Shown: one piece after another, positions 23,286 to 32,559 of the stretch
Layout of the letters: each line of letters opens with the position of its first letter
Numbering within the stretch: position 1 is the first letter of the stretch
Assembly (NCBI RefSeq): GCF_003946245.1
Contig: NZ_RHNN01000008.1
Span: 1 to 64,000 of the forward strand
DNA length: 64,000 nucleotides
Origin: Levilactobacillus cerevisiae
GTDB taxonomy: Bacteria; Bacillota; Bacilli; Lactobacillales; Lactobacillaceae
Direction of reading: 5' to 3'
The notes under the pieces: generated by a model
Database searches by the model: none
Told to the model about the DNA's origin: nothing
What the model saw: only the letters and a program-made list of their open reading frames with translations
Program-made: the position numbers and the translations under genes

Positions 23286-25328
23286 ATGCAATCAATGGAT
23301 CATACTCAAATGAATATGGAATCCAGTGGTGGCGATATGATGCAACACGGTGGACAAATGATGCATATGGGAAATATGAAACGTAAATTTTGGGTATCAC
23401 TGATTTTTTCACTTCCAATCATTGCATTATCACCTATGCTAAAATTCAGTTTTATGCCTAATCTGGCTTTTCCAGGTTCAGAGTGGTTAGTATTGATCTT
23501 GGCCACTTTTCTTTACATTTATGGTGGTGCACCATTCATTAAGGGTGCAAAAGCCGAATTAAAGGAAAGAAAACCAGAAATGATGACGCTTGTAGCGTTA
23601 GGTATAACTGTTTCCTATTTCTATAGTCTCTATGCTTTCACTATAAATCAATTTTTTGTAGCAGATACCCACGTTATGGATTTCTTTTGGGAGTTAGCTA
23701 CATTGATCGATATCATGCTGCTAGGTCATTGGATTGAAATGGATGCCGTTATGGCAGCAGGAAATGCGCTTGAAAAAATGGCGGCTTTGCTACCTAATAC
23801 TGCTACTGTTGTTGCTGATAACGGTGATCATATTGAAAAACCACTAAATGAAGTTGTGATTGCTGAATCAGTAATTGTTAAGGCAGGTGAGAAAATACCT
23901 ACTGATGGTATTATTCTTGATGGAAATACAACTGTAAATGAAGCTTTAGTAACCGGTGAATCTAAAGCAGTAACTAAAATGAAAAATGATAAGGTTATTG
24001 GTGGATCCACTAACGGCTCAGGTGCCATTATGGTTAAGGTAACTGGAACTGGACAGTCTGGCTATTTAGCTCAAGTTATGCAAATGGTAAGTAATGCGCA
24101 AAAGGAGCAGTCTAAGGCAGAGGGTGTTGCTGATAAAGTTGCAGGACTATTGGTTTACGCAGCAGTTAGTGCTGCTATTCTTACCTTTATTGTGTGGTTA
24201 TTGGTTTCAGGTGACTTTAATCTGGCATTAGAACGTACCGTTACGGTTCTGGTTATTGCATGCCCACATGCTTTAGGTCTTGCCATTCCGCTAGTAGTTG
24301 CGCGTTCAACCTCAATTGGTGCACAAAATGGATTGTTAACTAGAAAACGCCAAGCGTTAGAAGATGCTACTGAGTTAGATGCTATTCTTATGGATAAGAC
24401 GGGTACTCTGACTGAAGGTAACTTTGCAGTAAATGACTATAAGGCTACAGACACAGCATATTCAAATGAACAAATTATATCGTTGATGGGTTCACTTGAA
24501 TCTGGCTCAAGCCATCCATTATCGGTTGGCATCTTGTCAAAATTAAAAGAGCTAAATTTAAAAACAATTAAAGCAAAAAATATTCAAAACCTTCCTGGTG
24601 TAGGAATACAAGGCGAAATTAATAAAAAAAATATGACGATTGTTAATGAAAAGTATTTGCGTGAAAATAAAATCAAGTACGACAAAAAGACAGCCAGTAA
24701 GTTAGCATCTGCTGGTAACACAGTTAGTTTTCTCCTTGTTGCAAATATTAATGTTGGGTTTGTAGCCCAAGGTGACCAAATTAAACCAGCGTCAATAGCA
24801 TTGATCAATGGACTTAAAGCACAGCATATTCGTCCAGTTATGTTGACTGGAGATAATCAACAGGTGGCACAGCAAGTGGCTGAACGTCTTGGAATTAATC
24901 AACAGGATGTTCATGCCGAATTAAAGCCTGATGATAAGGAAAAGATAGTTAAGCAATATCAAGATAAGGGGCTTAAGGTTGCTATGGTTGGTGACGGTGT
25001 TAACGACGCGCCAAGTCTGGTTCGGGCAAATGTTGGGATTGCAATTGGTGCTGGAACCGATGTAGCGGTTGATTCTGCCGATATTATTTTGGTACGAAGT
25101 GATCCGGCTGACATATTGAATTTTCTAAAGTTGGCAAAGCATACGACTAGAAAAATGGTACAAAACTTGTGGTTTGGTGCAGGGTATAATATTTTTGCCA
25201 TTCCATTAGCTGCCGGAGTATTGGCATTTGCGGGAATTGTATTAAGCCCAGCTTTAGGTGCTGTTCTTATGGGGCTTTCAACTATTATTGTTGCTATCAA
25301 TGCGCAGACATTACGAATTGGCAAGTAA
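23286..25328 (+). CDS. copB: Copper-translocating P-type ATPase, CopB type (CPH motif)
   Basis: 680 aa from ATG 23286, with GGAGA seven bases ahead; another ATG at 23241 would add 15 Lys-rich residues. The N-terminus is Met/His-rich (MQSMDHTQMNMESSGGDMMQ). The transmembrane metal motif is CPH (VIACPHALGLAIPL), placing it in the P1B-3 (CopB) group. DKTGTLTEG carries the phosphorylated Asp, and GDGVNDAPSL the hinge. It exports copper or silver. The overlap with the HMA-like gene implies coupling. Confidence 0.93.
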   Translation: MQSMDHTQMNMESSGGDMMQHGGQMMHMGNMKRKFWVSLIFSLPIIALSPMLKFSFMPNLAFPGSEWLVLILATFLYIYGGAPFIKGAKAELKERKPEMMTLVALGITVSYFYSLYAFTINQFFVADTHVMDFFWELATLIDIMLLGHWIEMDAVMAAGNALEKMAALLPNTATVVADNGDHIEKPLNEVVIAESVIVKAGEKIPTDGIILDGNTTVNEALVTGESKAVTKMKNDKVIGGSTNGSGAIMVKVTGTGQSGYLAQVMQMVSNAQKEQSKAEGVADKVAGLLVYAAVSAAILTFIVWLLVSGDFNLALERTVTVLVIACPHALGLAIPLVVARSTSIGAQNGLLTRKRQALEDATELDAILMDKTGTLTEGNFAVNDYKATDTAYSNEQIISLMGSLESGSSHPLSVGILSKLKELNLKTIKAKNIQNLPGVGIQGEINKKNMTIVNEKYLRENKIKYDKKTASKLASAGNTVSFLLVANINVGFVAQGDQIKPASIALINGLKAQHIRPVMLTGDNQQVAQQVAERLGINQQDVHAELKPDDKEKIVKQYQDKGLKVAMVGDGVNDAPSLVRANVGIAIGAGTDVAVDSADIILVRSDPADILNFLKLAKHTTRKMVQNLWFGAGYNIFAIPLAAGVLAFAGIVLSPALGAVLMGLSTIIVAINAQTLRIGK

Positions 25329-25346
25329 GTACGAGGAGGGATTGAT

Positions 25347-26798
25347 GTGCAACGCAAACGGCTTTATTTAATACTCATTGGCTTTATTATTATCGTGATC
25401 GGACTAAATGTGTTTTGGTTAATTAAATTCAAACAATCGCCAGTTAAAGCAGGAATGATGCCAAATACAAGTTCACAAATCACTAATAATAAGGAAAAGC
25501 AAAGAAGATTGAACATTCCTCCTGTATTAAAACCAGATTCAACTGATGCTAACGATGTTTATTACACTTTGCAAGCACAAACGGGTAAGACACAGTTAGT
25601 ATCTGGAAAAAAAACAAAAACGTATGGGTATAATGGCTCGTTTCTCGGACCAACAATTCGAGTTGAAAGAGGAAAGAATATCCATATTCACACTCAAAAC
25701 CGTTTAAAACAAGCAACTTCCTTTCATTGGCATGGTGCTATTTTAGATGATTCAAGTGATGGTGGTCCACATCAAACTGTTGCAGCAGGACAGAGCAAGT
25801 TGATAAGTTTTAAAGTTAATCAACCTGCTGCTACGCTCTGGTATCATCCTCATGCTGTTGGTAGTACGGCTAGTCAAGTTTACAATGGACTAGCTGGTTT
25901 TTTGTTAGTTGATGACCAAAATAGTCGGCAACTAAAACTACCTAGAAATTATGGCAAAGATGATTTTCCAATTGTAGTACAAGATCGAAGCTTTGATAAA
26001 AATAATCAGTTAGATTATAAAAAAGTTGTATCTAGTAATGGTACGTTGGGTAATACGTTACTAATAAACGGTACTCAAAATCCATATATCGAAACAACTA
26101 CTAAATATGTTCGGTTACGCTTATTAAATGGTTCCAATGCTCGTGAATATACCTTTAAATTAGATGATCGTAGTTCCTTTTACCAGATTAGTACTGATGG
26201 AGGATTTTTGAAAAAACCGGTCCAAGAAAACAAAATTACGCTTGCACCGGGTGAACGAGCCGAAATCGTTGTTGATTTAGGTCGCTACTCACAGGGGAGT
26301 CAGGTCAAACTCAAGTCGGCAGACAGCAACATTCTGACGATGAAAGTGAAGAATAATCATGACGGGGAAGCAAAATTACCACGACAACTGACTAATCTTC
26401 AGACAGTCACTAAGTCAGAACAAAAAGTAACACAAAATATTACTTTATCGGGTATGGGACATATGGTAAGCATCAATAATAAGCAGTTTTCAATGAATCG
26501 AATTGATTTGAAAGTAAAGCAAAATACTACGCAGGTTTGGAAGATCCGCAATAAAAATAATATGATGGGTGAAATTCACCCTTTTCATATCCATGGTGTT
26601 CAGTTTCGATTATTGAGTATTAATAACAACGCATCACCAAGCAATATGCAAGGTTGGAAAGATACGATCATGACAAGACCGGGTAACCAATACAAGATTT
26701 TGATTAAATTCACACAAACCGGAGTTTTCATGTATCATTGTCACAATCTTGAACATGAAGAGGCTGGAATGATGGGTCAAATTAGAGTTGTGCCGTAA
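25347..26798 (+). CDS. Membrane-anchored multicopper oxidase
   Basis: 483 aa from GTG 25347 after GAGGAGGGA. An N-terminal membrane anchor (LYLILIGFIIIVIGLNVFWL) leads three cupredoxin domains. Copper ligands are visible: FHWHG, WYHPHA, HPFHIHG and YHCHNLEHEEAGMM, which together form the type 1 and trinuclear sites. CueO-like enzymes oxidise Cu(I) to Cu(II) outside the membrane and so lower toxicity. It lies directly after the CPH ATPase. Confidence 0.92.
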   Translation: MQRKRLYLILIGFIIIVIGLNVFWLIKFKQSPVKAGMMPNTSSQITNNKEKQRRLNIPPVLKPDSTDANDVYYTLQAQTGKTQLVSGKKTKTYGYNGSFLGPTIRVERGKNIHIHTQNRLKQATSFHWHGAILDDSSDGGPHQTVAAGQSKLISFKVNQPAATLWYHPHAVGSTASQVYNGLAGFLLVDDQNSRQLKLPRNYGKDDFPIVVQDRSFDKNNQLDYKKVVSSNGTLGNTLLINGTQNPYIETTTKYVRLRLLNGSNAREYTFKLDDRSSFYQISTDGGFLKKPVQENKITLAPGERAEIVVDLGRYSQGSQVKLKSADSNILTMKVKNNHDGEAKLPRQLTNLQTVTKSEQKVTQNITLSGMGHMVSINNKQFSMNRIDLKVKQNTTQVWKIRNKNNMMGEIHPFHIHGVQFRLLSINNNASPSNMQGWKDTIMTRPGNQYKILIKFTQTGVFMYHCHNLEHEEAGMMGQIRVVP

Positions 26799-26801
26799 AT
26801 A

Positions 26802-26939
26802 TCACTTAATTCGCTTAATGAAATTATGCCAAGTTTGTCTAATGGTATCAAGCTGTTGCGGTGGAATTAAGCCTAGCATCATGATAAATAGTAACAATGG
26901 GCAGAGGATAATCAGAAGAATTGTCGCTAGCATCCACAT
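26802..26939 (-). CDS. Small membrane protein, 45 aa, antiparallel in the copper module
   Basis: Minus strand ATG 26937-26939, preceded by GAAGTG. It encodes MWMLATILLIILCPLLLFIM then a short soluble tail (LIPPQQLDTIRQTWHNFIKRI). One membrane helix with an internal Cys-Pro. The plus-strand frame over the same bases reads as an unlikely protein. It resembles the 55-aa protein at 41362-41529 in style. Its location between oxidase and two-component genes hints at a metal-envelope role, but there is no direct evidence. Confidence 0.5.
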   Translation of the reverse strand: MWMLATILLIILCPLLLFIMMLGLIPPQQLDTIRQTWHNFIKRIK

Positions 26940-27021
26940 ATTTATTCACTTCTTTTTCTTTTTGATAATTATGTCAGATGTGTATGGAGATTATATGCAA
27001 AATATATGGAGGTAGAAAAAT

Positions 27022-27714
27022 TTGACAAAAATTTTAGTTGTTGACGATGAAAAGAAAATTGTAGATATCGTTACTGCATATCTAATTGCGCAAAAATTTG
27101 AAGTTGAAGTGGCCTATTCCGGAACGGAAGCCTTAACAAAGTTTTATAAGGGACAGCCTAATTTAGTGGTGCTTGATCTTATGCTGCCAGATTTGGATGG
27201 TAATGAAGTGACCAAAAGAATACGGCAGGATAGTAAGACGCCAATAATTATGTTGACGGCCAAGTCAAGTGACGAGAGTGTTGTTAACGGACTACAATCT
27301 GGGGCCGATGATTATGTGATTAAGCCCTTTAGTCCACGAGTAGTAGTTGAACGGATAAAAACTGTCCTGCGACGTGTTGCAGAGGAACAAACAGAAAAAG
27401 TACTTTCTTTTAATAATGGACAGTTAAAAATTAAACTAGAATCTCAGCAAGTTTTTGTCTACGGCACAGAAATTGCACTCACGCATACAGAATACGACCT
27501 TCTTTCAATAATGGCGATGTATTATCGACAAATATTCACCCGTGAACAGCTGATTGATTCGACAAGAGGTATTGACTATGATGGACTGGACCGGATGATT
27601 GACTCGCATATTAAAAATTTAAGGCGAAAAATTGAAGATGATAGCACTAAGCCAGTTTTTATAATAACTGTCCATGGTCGCGGTTATCGTTTTGGTGGGA
27701 GTAAGGACGAATGA
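27022..27714 (+). CDS. OmpR-family response regulator
   Basis: 230 aa from TTG 27022 after GGAGG. The receiver has KILVVDDEKKI, the phosphorylated Asp in VVLDLMLPD, and IIMLTAKSS and DYVIKPFSP. The C-terminal winged helix has LTHTEYDLL and HIKNLRRKIEDD. It overlaps the kinase by four bases. Its place after the copper oxidase suggests metal sensing (CopR/CusR style), which is inference. Confidence 0.9.
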   Translation: MTKILVVDDEKKIVDIVTAYLIAQKFEVEVAYSGTEALTKFYKGQPNLVVLDLMLPDLDGNEVTKRIRQDSKTPIIMLTAKSSDESVVNGLQSGADDYVIKPFSPRVVVERIKTVLRRVAEEQTEKVLSFNNGQLKIKLESQQVFVYGTEIALTHTEYDLLSIMAMYYRQIFTREQLIDSTRGIDYDGLDRMIDSHIKNLRRKIEDDSTKPVFIITVHGRGYRFGGSKDE

Positions 27715-29066
27715 AGCGACAGATTCGAACACAGCTAATAATCTCTTTCCTATTTTTGGTGTTGTTGATCGTTGGTTCAATTAGTTTAATGACAGTGAGC
27801 CTGGTCAGTGATCATTTTGATAAATATGTGCAACAAAAACATGATACAACGCTCACAGCATATAAAAATGAATTAATGGTTAGTTATCTGACTAGCAATG
27901 GTAATTGGAAACAATCTAAAGTTAAAAAGATTGGCGCTAGAGCGCTACAGGATGGCCTTATTTTGGTTTTAAAAGACGCTGATAATAAAATCGTATGGGA
28001 ACCAAGTCAGGCCTTGTTACATAAGGCCACTAATGCTAAAAATATCGATAGTATGAACAAAACGACTGAGGCCATCAAGATTAATTCTAAACAAGTTGCT
28101 CAAGCACAATTCTCACATAATGACGCTTTAGGTTATACACGACATGATGTGGCGTTTATCAATGATTTACGAATTAGTTTGGCCGGTATCTCGGCCTTTG
28201 TTTTTTTAGTTGCGATAATTATTGCGGTATGGATAGCCCGTGATCTAAGTAAGCCATTACGACAAATTGTATCCTTTACTCAAGCAGTTGCATCTGGTGA
28301 TTATCGAAATCAATTACCGCAACAAACCCAAATTGTCGAAATAAATGCACTAATAAATGTAACTAATGAACTCTCACGTCAGTTATCCAAGAATCAGGCT
28401 CTGAGAGAACGTTTATCTTCCGATATTGCCCATGAATTACGAACGCCTTTAACAACGATTCAAGGTTCGTTAGAAGCGATGATCGATGGTATTTGGCCAA
28501 TTAGTGAGGTTAGGTTGGTTAGTTTAAATGATGAAGTCATAAGGCTGACCCACTTAATCAATAACATTGAAAATATCGCTTCAATTGAACATCGTGAGGA
28601 TAAGTTAATTAAGGTTGATACTGATCTTAGTAAATTAATACAACAAGTTTTAAGTAACTTTCAGAGTAACCTTGAAGAGAAAAAAATAACACTTGATTAT
28701 CATACTGAGAAAGTTATTGCCGTGATAGATCCAGACAAAATAAATCAGGTTATTACAAATTTATTGTCAAACGCCATAAAATTTACACAAACAAGAGGCA
28801 AAATAATAATTAAGTTAAAACGAATATCGAATAACATTGTTTTGACTGTAGAAGATAATGGTAGTGGTATTGCGGAAAAAGACGTACCACATATATTTGA
28901 TCATTTCTATATGGCTGATCCAGCACGAAATCGACAACAAGGTGGGCAAGGAATTGGTTTAGCAATCGTTAAGGCAATTGTGGTGGCTCATGGTGGCTCA
29001 GTTTCTGTTGATAGTAAATTAGGTGTTGGGACGATTTTTACAGTTAAACTACCATTAAATAACTAA
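27711..29066 (+). CDS. Sensor histidine kinase
   Basis: 451 aa. Two membrane helices (about 8-30 and 158-182) enclose a 125-residue outer sensor domain. A HAMP linker ([20 protein letters not shown]) follows. The H box is [16 protein letters not shown], the N box [15 protein letters not shown] and the G boxes VEDNGSGI and [13 protein letters not shown]. It pairs with the regulator just upstream. The sensor domain is not Cys/His-rich, so metal sensing is not visible. Confidence 0.9.
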   Translation: MKRQIRTQLIISFLFLVLLIVGSISLMTVSLVSDHFDKYVQQKHDTTLTAYKNELMVSYLTSNGNWKQSKVKKIGARALQDGLILVLKDADNKIVWEPSQALLHKATNAKNIDSMNKTTEAIKINSKQVAQAQFSHNDALGYTRHDVAFINDLRISLAGISAFVFLVAIIIAVWIARDLSKPLRQIVSFTQAVASGDYRNQLPQQTQIVEINALINVTNELSRQLSKNQALRERLSSDIAHELRTPLTTIQGSLEAMIDGIWPISEVRLVSLNDEVIRLTHLINNIENIASIEHREDKLIKVDTDLSKLIQQVLSNFQSNLEEKKITLDYHTEKVIAVIDPDKINQVITNLLSNAIKFTQTRGKIIIKLKRISNNIVLTVEDNGSGIAEKDVPHIFDHFYMADPARNRQQGGQGIGLAIVKAIVVAHGGSVSVDSKLGVGTIFTVKLPLNN

Positions 29067-29080
29067 GAGGGAATGATTAT

Positions 29081-29884
29081 ATGGGGGCATTAAATCCTAT
29101 TGCGTTTAAACTAGGACCTTTTCTGGTTCATTGGTATGGCATTGTTATTGCTAGTGGTGCAGTGCTTGGCGTACTACTTGCAATTAAGGAGACTAAGCAG
29201 CAAAAGATTTCTACGGATGATATTTATGATCTGATACTCTGGGCTTTACCAATTGGCCTGATAGGTGCACGACTTTATTATGTTATTTTTGAATGGCCAT
29301 ATTACTCGCAACATTTAAATGAGATCATTGCAATTTGGCAAGGCGGAATTGCAATTTATGGCGGTTTGATTGCTGGTGGTATTACATTGATTATCTTCTG
29401 CCGGCGACGTGGCCTGTCAATTTGGCAAGTTTTAGATGTTGTTACGCCAGGCATCATGCTAGGACAAGTTATTGGGAGATGGGGGAATTTTATTAATCAG
29501 GAAGCTTTTGGTACTGTCGTCTCACGTGGCTTTCTGCAGCAGCTCCATTTACCCAATTTTATCATACAGCAGATGTATATCGGTGGTGCGTACCATCAAC
29601 CGACATTTCTATATGAATCGGTATGGAATCTTATTGGATTGATTTTACTTATTAGCTTACGACATAAAAAAGGGCTTTTTAAACGAGGAGAAATTGCGTT
29701 AAGCTATGCAATTTGGTATTCGTTTGGTCGGTTTTTTGTTGAAGGAATGCGGACTGATAGCTTGTATCTATTTGGGCAAGTACGAGTCTCACAATTATTA
29801 TCATTAGTTATTTTTGTTGTTATGATAGTTATCTTCGTTTATCGACGAAAGCAACAAAAGATCTCTAATTATTTAATCAGCTGA
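29081..29884 (+). CDS. lgt: Prolipoprotein diacylglyceryl transferase, accessory copy
   Basis: 267 aa, seven membrane segments. It carries the Lgt signature [19 protein letters not shown]-like N-terminus ([13 protein letters not shown]) and late [17 protein letters not shown]. It adds diacylglycerol to the lipobox cysteine of prelipoproteins. It starts 14 bases after the kinase gene, so it belongs to this operon. The chromosome should already carry lgt; Lgt copies within copper islands are known in Gram-positives, often near copper-binding lipoproteins. Confidence 0.93.
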   Translation: MGALNPIAFKLGPFLVHWYGIVIASGAVLGVLLAIKETKQQKISTDDIYDLILWALPIGLIGARLYYVIFEWPYYSQHLNEIIAIWQGGIAIYGGLIAGGITLIIFCRRRGLSIWQVLDVVTPGIMLGQVIGRWGNFINQEAFGTVVSRGFLQQLHLPNFIIQQMYIGGAYHQPTFLYESVWNLIGLILLISLRHKKGLFKRGEIALSYAIWYSFGRFFVEGMRTDSLYLFGQVRVSQLLSLVIFVVMIVIFVYRRKQQKISNYLIS

Positions 29885-30004
29885 CCAATATCTGATAGAG
29901 GATGAGGCTAAAGTTTGAAAAAAACAGATATTAGCAGTCAACCTAATTAATTGAAAAAAGGCCAACTTAAATAAAGGTGGGTAAACCTCAGAATTTGACC
30001 TCCC

Positions 30005-31240
30005 TCAAGCAGTTACCCTAAAGCCGTGCTGTTTCGCAAATTGGATTGCGGCTTCAACGGTCATTGCGCGTGTTGGTTGGTTTTGTTCTTTAATCACCGG
30101 CGGCGTATAGACCACATGTTCACTCAACATGTGATAAATTGCGGTTAATAATTGCCGGGCAATGGCGATTATTGCCCGTTTATGGCCGCGCCGTTTCTTG
30201 AGCGCTAAATAGCGATTGCGAATTTCGGGGTGTTTCGGACTCCGAACAACTGCATTGGCTATTTGAACGAGTAATGGCTTGAGATAGCAGCCAGCACGTG
30301 AGATACGAACCGAGTGCTTTTTACCCGCACTTTCGTTATTAGTTGGCGTTAAGCCGGCCCAAGAACAAAGATGTTTAGCTGAATAGAACTTAGTCATATC
30401 AACACCAATTTCTGAGATGACACTAATGGATGACATCATAGAACTACCAAAGCCCGGTGTGCTTTGGATCAATTCAATTTCTTTGGCATAAGGTTTAGCC
30501 AATTCTAGGATGATTGTTTCTAATGCTTGTTTATTGGCAACCAGCTGTTCATAGTGTTGCTTGATAAGCTTCATTTTCTCTGCTTGTTCAGGAGTAATGA
30601 CGCCATCAATCGCTAATTCTAATTCTGGTAATTTTTTCTTCAGGCTACCGTGAATCAAACTTGGCAAATCCACATCAGGTTCTAACGGATTTTCTAGGAT
30701 GCGCTCAATAATTTTGGACGCACTTTTTCCGAAAGTGTCGGAAACCACACTAGCTAATTGAATGTTAGAGACCGTTAATGAATTTTGAAACCGATTCTTT
30801 TCACTTGAAGTAAAATTAGTCAGTTTAAACCGATAACGTAGCAGATTACGTAATTGGCGAATATCTGCCGGTGGCATAAAGCTACCAGCAACGAGATCGT
30901 GTTTAAATAAATCTGCGATCCATTGGGCATCTTTCTTATCGGTCTTCTTACCGCGAATCGCTTTGACATACTTGGGGTGGGCCAAAGTGATCCGAATATC
31001 ACGTTTTTCTAAAATATTGTGTACGGGGATCCAGTATTTACCGGTGGATTCCATACAGAGATCAAAACATGAGTATAGCTCTAACCAATCAGCTAACGAC
31101 CGCAGGCCGTTAGTGAAGGTCGAGAAGCGGTGACGCTTGTAGGTGGTAATACCGTGGCCATCAGTGATGGCCAAACAAGCAACCACAAAAGTTTTGTGAA
31201 CATCTAAGCCACAACAGTTCTGATAGACAATTTTTAGCAT
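30005..31240 (-). CDS. IS110-family DEDD transposase
   Basis: 411 aa. The N-terminal RuvC-like domain shows the acid tetrad: Asp in CGLDVHKTF, Glu in CMESTGKYW and two Asp in KKTDKKDAQWIADL. The C-terminal Tnp domain has STPGFGSSMMSSI and the SAGKKHSVRISRAG segment with the conserved serine. Full length and apparently intact. It starts after GGGAGG on the minus strand. Members of this family work with a bridge RNA made from the noncoding end. Confidence 0.92.
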   Translation of the reverse strand: MLKIVYQNCCGLDVHKTFVVACLAITDGHGITTYKRHRFSTFTNGLRSLADWLELYSCFDLCMESTGKYWIPVHNILEKRDIRITLAHPKYVKAIRGKKTDKKDAQWIADLFKHDLVAGSFMPPADIRQLRNLLRYRFKLTNFTSSEKNRFQNSLTVSNIQLASVVSDTFGKSASKIIERILENPLEPDVDLPSLIHGSLKKKLPELELAIDGVITPEQAEKMKLIKQHYEQLVANKQALETIILELAKPYAKEIELIQSTPGFGSSMMSSISVISEIGVDMTKFYSAKHLCSWAGLTPTNNESAGKKHSVRISRAGCYLKPLLVQIANAVVRSPKHPEIRNRYLALKKRRGHKRAIIAIARQLLTAIYHMLSEHVVYTPPVIKEQNQPTRAMTVEAAIQFAKQHGFRVTA

Positions 31241-31261
31241 TGTCTTGTACCTCCCTCAAGA

Positions 31262-31440
31262 TTGTGATCCCACAAAGTAGGGACTAGTTGTCCAGCATTA
31301 AACGAGTAGTTTAAACAAAGATAAGTTTGCGTGCTCAAAGTCACACTTATTTGTGCTTGAAAGGACAACCTACACATATAATTATTCAGCACTAACGCTA
31401 ACGTCAGTGCTACTAATCTCCACGTGATTTGTAGTGTACA
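31262..31440 (-). ncRNA. Candidate IS110 bridge RNA in the 5' noncoding end
   Basis: Read on the minus strand, this leader has successive stem-loops. AGCACTGACG/CGTTAGTGCT lies first (near 31388-31411). GTTGTCC/GGACAAC then encloses about 75 nt with inner CACA/TGTG pairs (near 31289-31370). TCCC/GGGA stands near 31269-31283. A 5' hairpin followed by internal-loop-bearing stems before the transposase matches the layout of bridge RNAs described for IS621-like elements. Guide loops cannot be assigned without the exact ends. Confidence 0.45.
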
Positions 31441-31472
31441 AGGTACGATCACAAGTTAAATATACAAAGAAA

Positions 31473-31522
31473 TACCGCTGCAGGCAAACGCTTTTTCATT
31501 GCGTTTTGTGCCTTGAGCGGTA
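31473..31522. other. Long imperfect hairpin upstream of the Spx-like gene
   Basis: TACCGCT (31473-31479) pairs with AGCGGTA (31516-31522), and inside it GGCAAACGC pairs with GCGTTTTGTGCC with small bulges. It lies next to the IS110 end and 22 bases before the Spx-like gene. It could be an attenuator or the hairpin that the IS targeted. Confidence 0.5.
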
Positions 31523-31544
31523 CGCGAAAGGAATGTTTATAATT

Positions 31545-31952
31545 ATGATTAATTTATATTTTCATACCAGTGATCCAGCAAAAAGAAAAATGTTGGATTG
31601 GTTTCATTATCAAAAAATAGAAACACAAACCAGAAATATTATGCAAAAACGCTTAACAAAATTAGAAATTAGACATTTATTTTTGCTGTCTGATAATGGT
31701 AGTGATGATTTAATTGCAACACGTTCAAAGGCTGCTCGAGAATATACTTTCGATAATAGTTTAACCTTTGATCAATTAGTCACTATTGTGTATAAGCATC
31801 CTAAAATTCTGAAAAATCCAATTGCTTTTAATGAAAATAATTTAATTTCTGGATTTAATCTTGAAGAGATCGGTGTTTTTGTACCAAGAATACAGCGAAA
31901 ACGTGAGCGCTTATCGCTGTTTAGTAAATTATATATCGTGGAATTTGGTTAA
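31545..31952 (+). CDS. Spx/MgsR-family regulator without the CxxC switch
   Basis: 135 aa from ATG 31545, with AAAGGA ahead. The ArsC-like fold is recognisable (INLYFHTSDPAKRKMLDWF, LTFDQLVTIVYKHPKILKNPIAF, NNLISGFNLEEIGVFVP), typical of Spx, which binds the RNA polymerase alpha subunit. The N-terminal CxxC redox switch is replaced by TSDP, so it would be redox-blind. A copper cop box follows within 60 bases, so it is not in that operon. Confidence 0.75.
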   Translation: MINLYFHTSDPAKRKMLDWFHYQKIETQTRNIMQKRLTKLEIRHLFLLSDNGSDDLIATRSKAAREYTFDNSLTFDQLVTIVYKHPKILKNPIAFNENNLISGFNLEEIGVFVPRIQRKRERLSLFSKLYIVEFG

Positions 31953-32010
31953 GGAGATTACGACAACAAGCAGTTCCGAAAAGAAAGTAAAATATTTTTT
32001 AACCTTTGTG

Positions 32011-32059
32011 TTTACAAATGTAAACGACAGAGGTATGATACTTTGTGTTTACAAGTGTA
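32011..32059 (+). promoter_or_regulatory. Copper-regulated promoter with two cop boxes (module 2)
   Basis: TTTACA (32011-32016) and TATGAT (32034-32039) are 17 bp apart. CopY operators TACAAATGTA (32013-32022) and TACAAGTGTA (32050-32059) lie over the -35 and just past the -10. Confidence 0.88.
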
Positions 32060-32072
32060 AATTAAGCGAGGA

Positions 32073-32528
32073 GTGGTTAATCTGGATAAAATTAATATAA
32101 CGTTCATGACACCTTCTGAATGGGAGGTGATGCGCATCATTTGGACTAAGAGAAGTGTAAGCAGCCTTGATGTTATTGAAGTGATGCAGCGAAAACGTGA
32201 TTGGTCGGAATCTACAATCAAAACTTTACTTGGTCGGTTGACTAAAAAAAATATTTTGGCAACAACTAAAGAAGGTCGTCATTTTAATTATCGACCTACC
32301 GTGCCAGAAACAGCCGCAATGGACGAAACTGTGACGGAATTATTTCAACATCTCTGTGATATGAAAAAAGGAGCCGTCATCATTAATCTGTTAGCTAAGT
32401 TAAATCTTAGTAAAGGTGATATTGAGCGTATGCAGGCTCAGCTTGATAAAAAACTAAAGGATGCGCCTAGCACAATTAACTGCAACTGTTTGTATAGTGG
32501 AAAAAATGATTGTTATATGACTGATTGA
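32073..32528 (+). CDS. copY: CopY/BlaI-family copper-responsive repressor, with cysteine tail
   Basis: Up to 151 aa. Winged helix: TPSEWEVMRIIWTKR and WSESTIKTLLGRLTKK. The C-terminus has INCNCLYSGKNDCYMTD, a modified CxCx4CxC copper/zinc motif with the last CxC reduced to one cysteine. The start is uncertain: a GTG at 32073 overlaps the best Shine-Dalgarno (GAGGAG, 32068-32073), and the next in-frame options are CTG 32082 or ATG 32106. Two cop boxes precede it. Confidence 0.85.
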   Translation: MVNLDKINITFMTPSEWEVMRIIWTKRSVSSLDVIEVMQRKRDWSESTIKTLLGRLTKKNILATTKEGRHFNYRPTVPETAAMDETVTELFQHLCDMKKGAVIINLLAKLNLSKGDIERMQAQLDKKLKDAPSTINCNCLYSGKNDCYMTD

Positions 32529-32559
32529 AAAATAATTTTTATAAGAGGGAAGTCTGATT

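Larger units (their letters stand above)
29998..31445 (-). mobile_element. IS110-family insertion element
   Basis: One transposase gene with a noncoding leader of about 200 bases on its 5' side and a short 3' flank. IS110 elements usually lack terminal inverted repeats and target duplications, and none are seen. The exact ends are therefore uncertain. ACCTCCCTCAAG occurs at 29998-30009 and at 31249-31260, where it supplies the Shine-Dalgarno. Confidence 0.7.

Noticed and set aside
26788-27015. 75-codon plus-strand frame after the multicopper oxidase
   Set aside because: Odd composition with stacked Cys and Phe; the minus-strand 45-aa frame over the same bases reads as a natural membrane protein.
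29998-31260. 12-bp direct repeat ACCTCCCTCAAG as IS110 ends or target duplication
   Set aside because: The right copy lies between transposase start and leader, inside the element, and IS110 elements do not usually make target duplications. It may just be a Shine-Dalgarno-like word.
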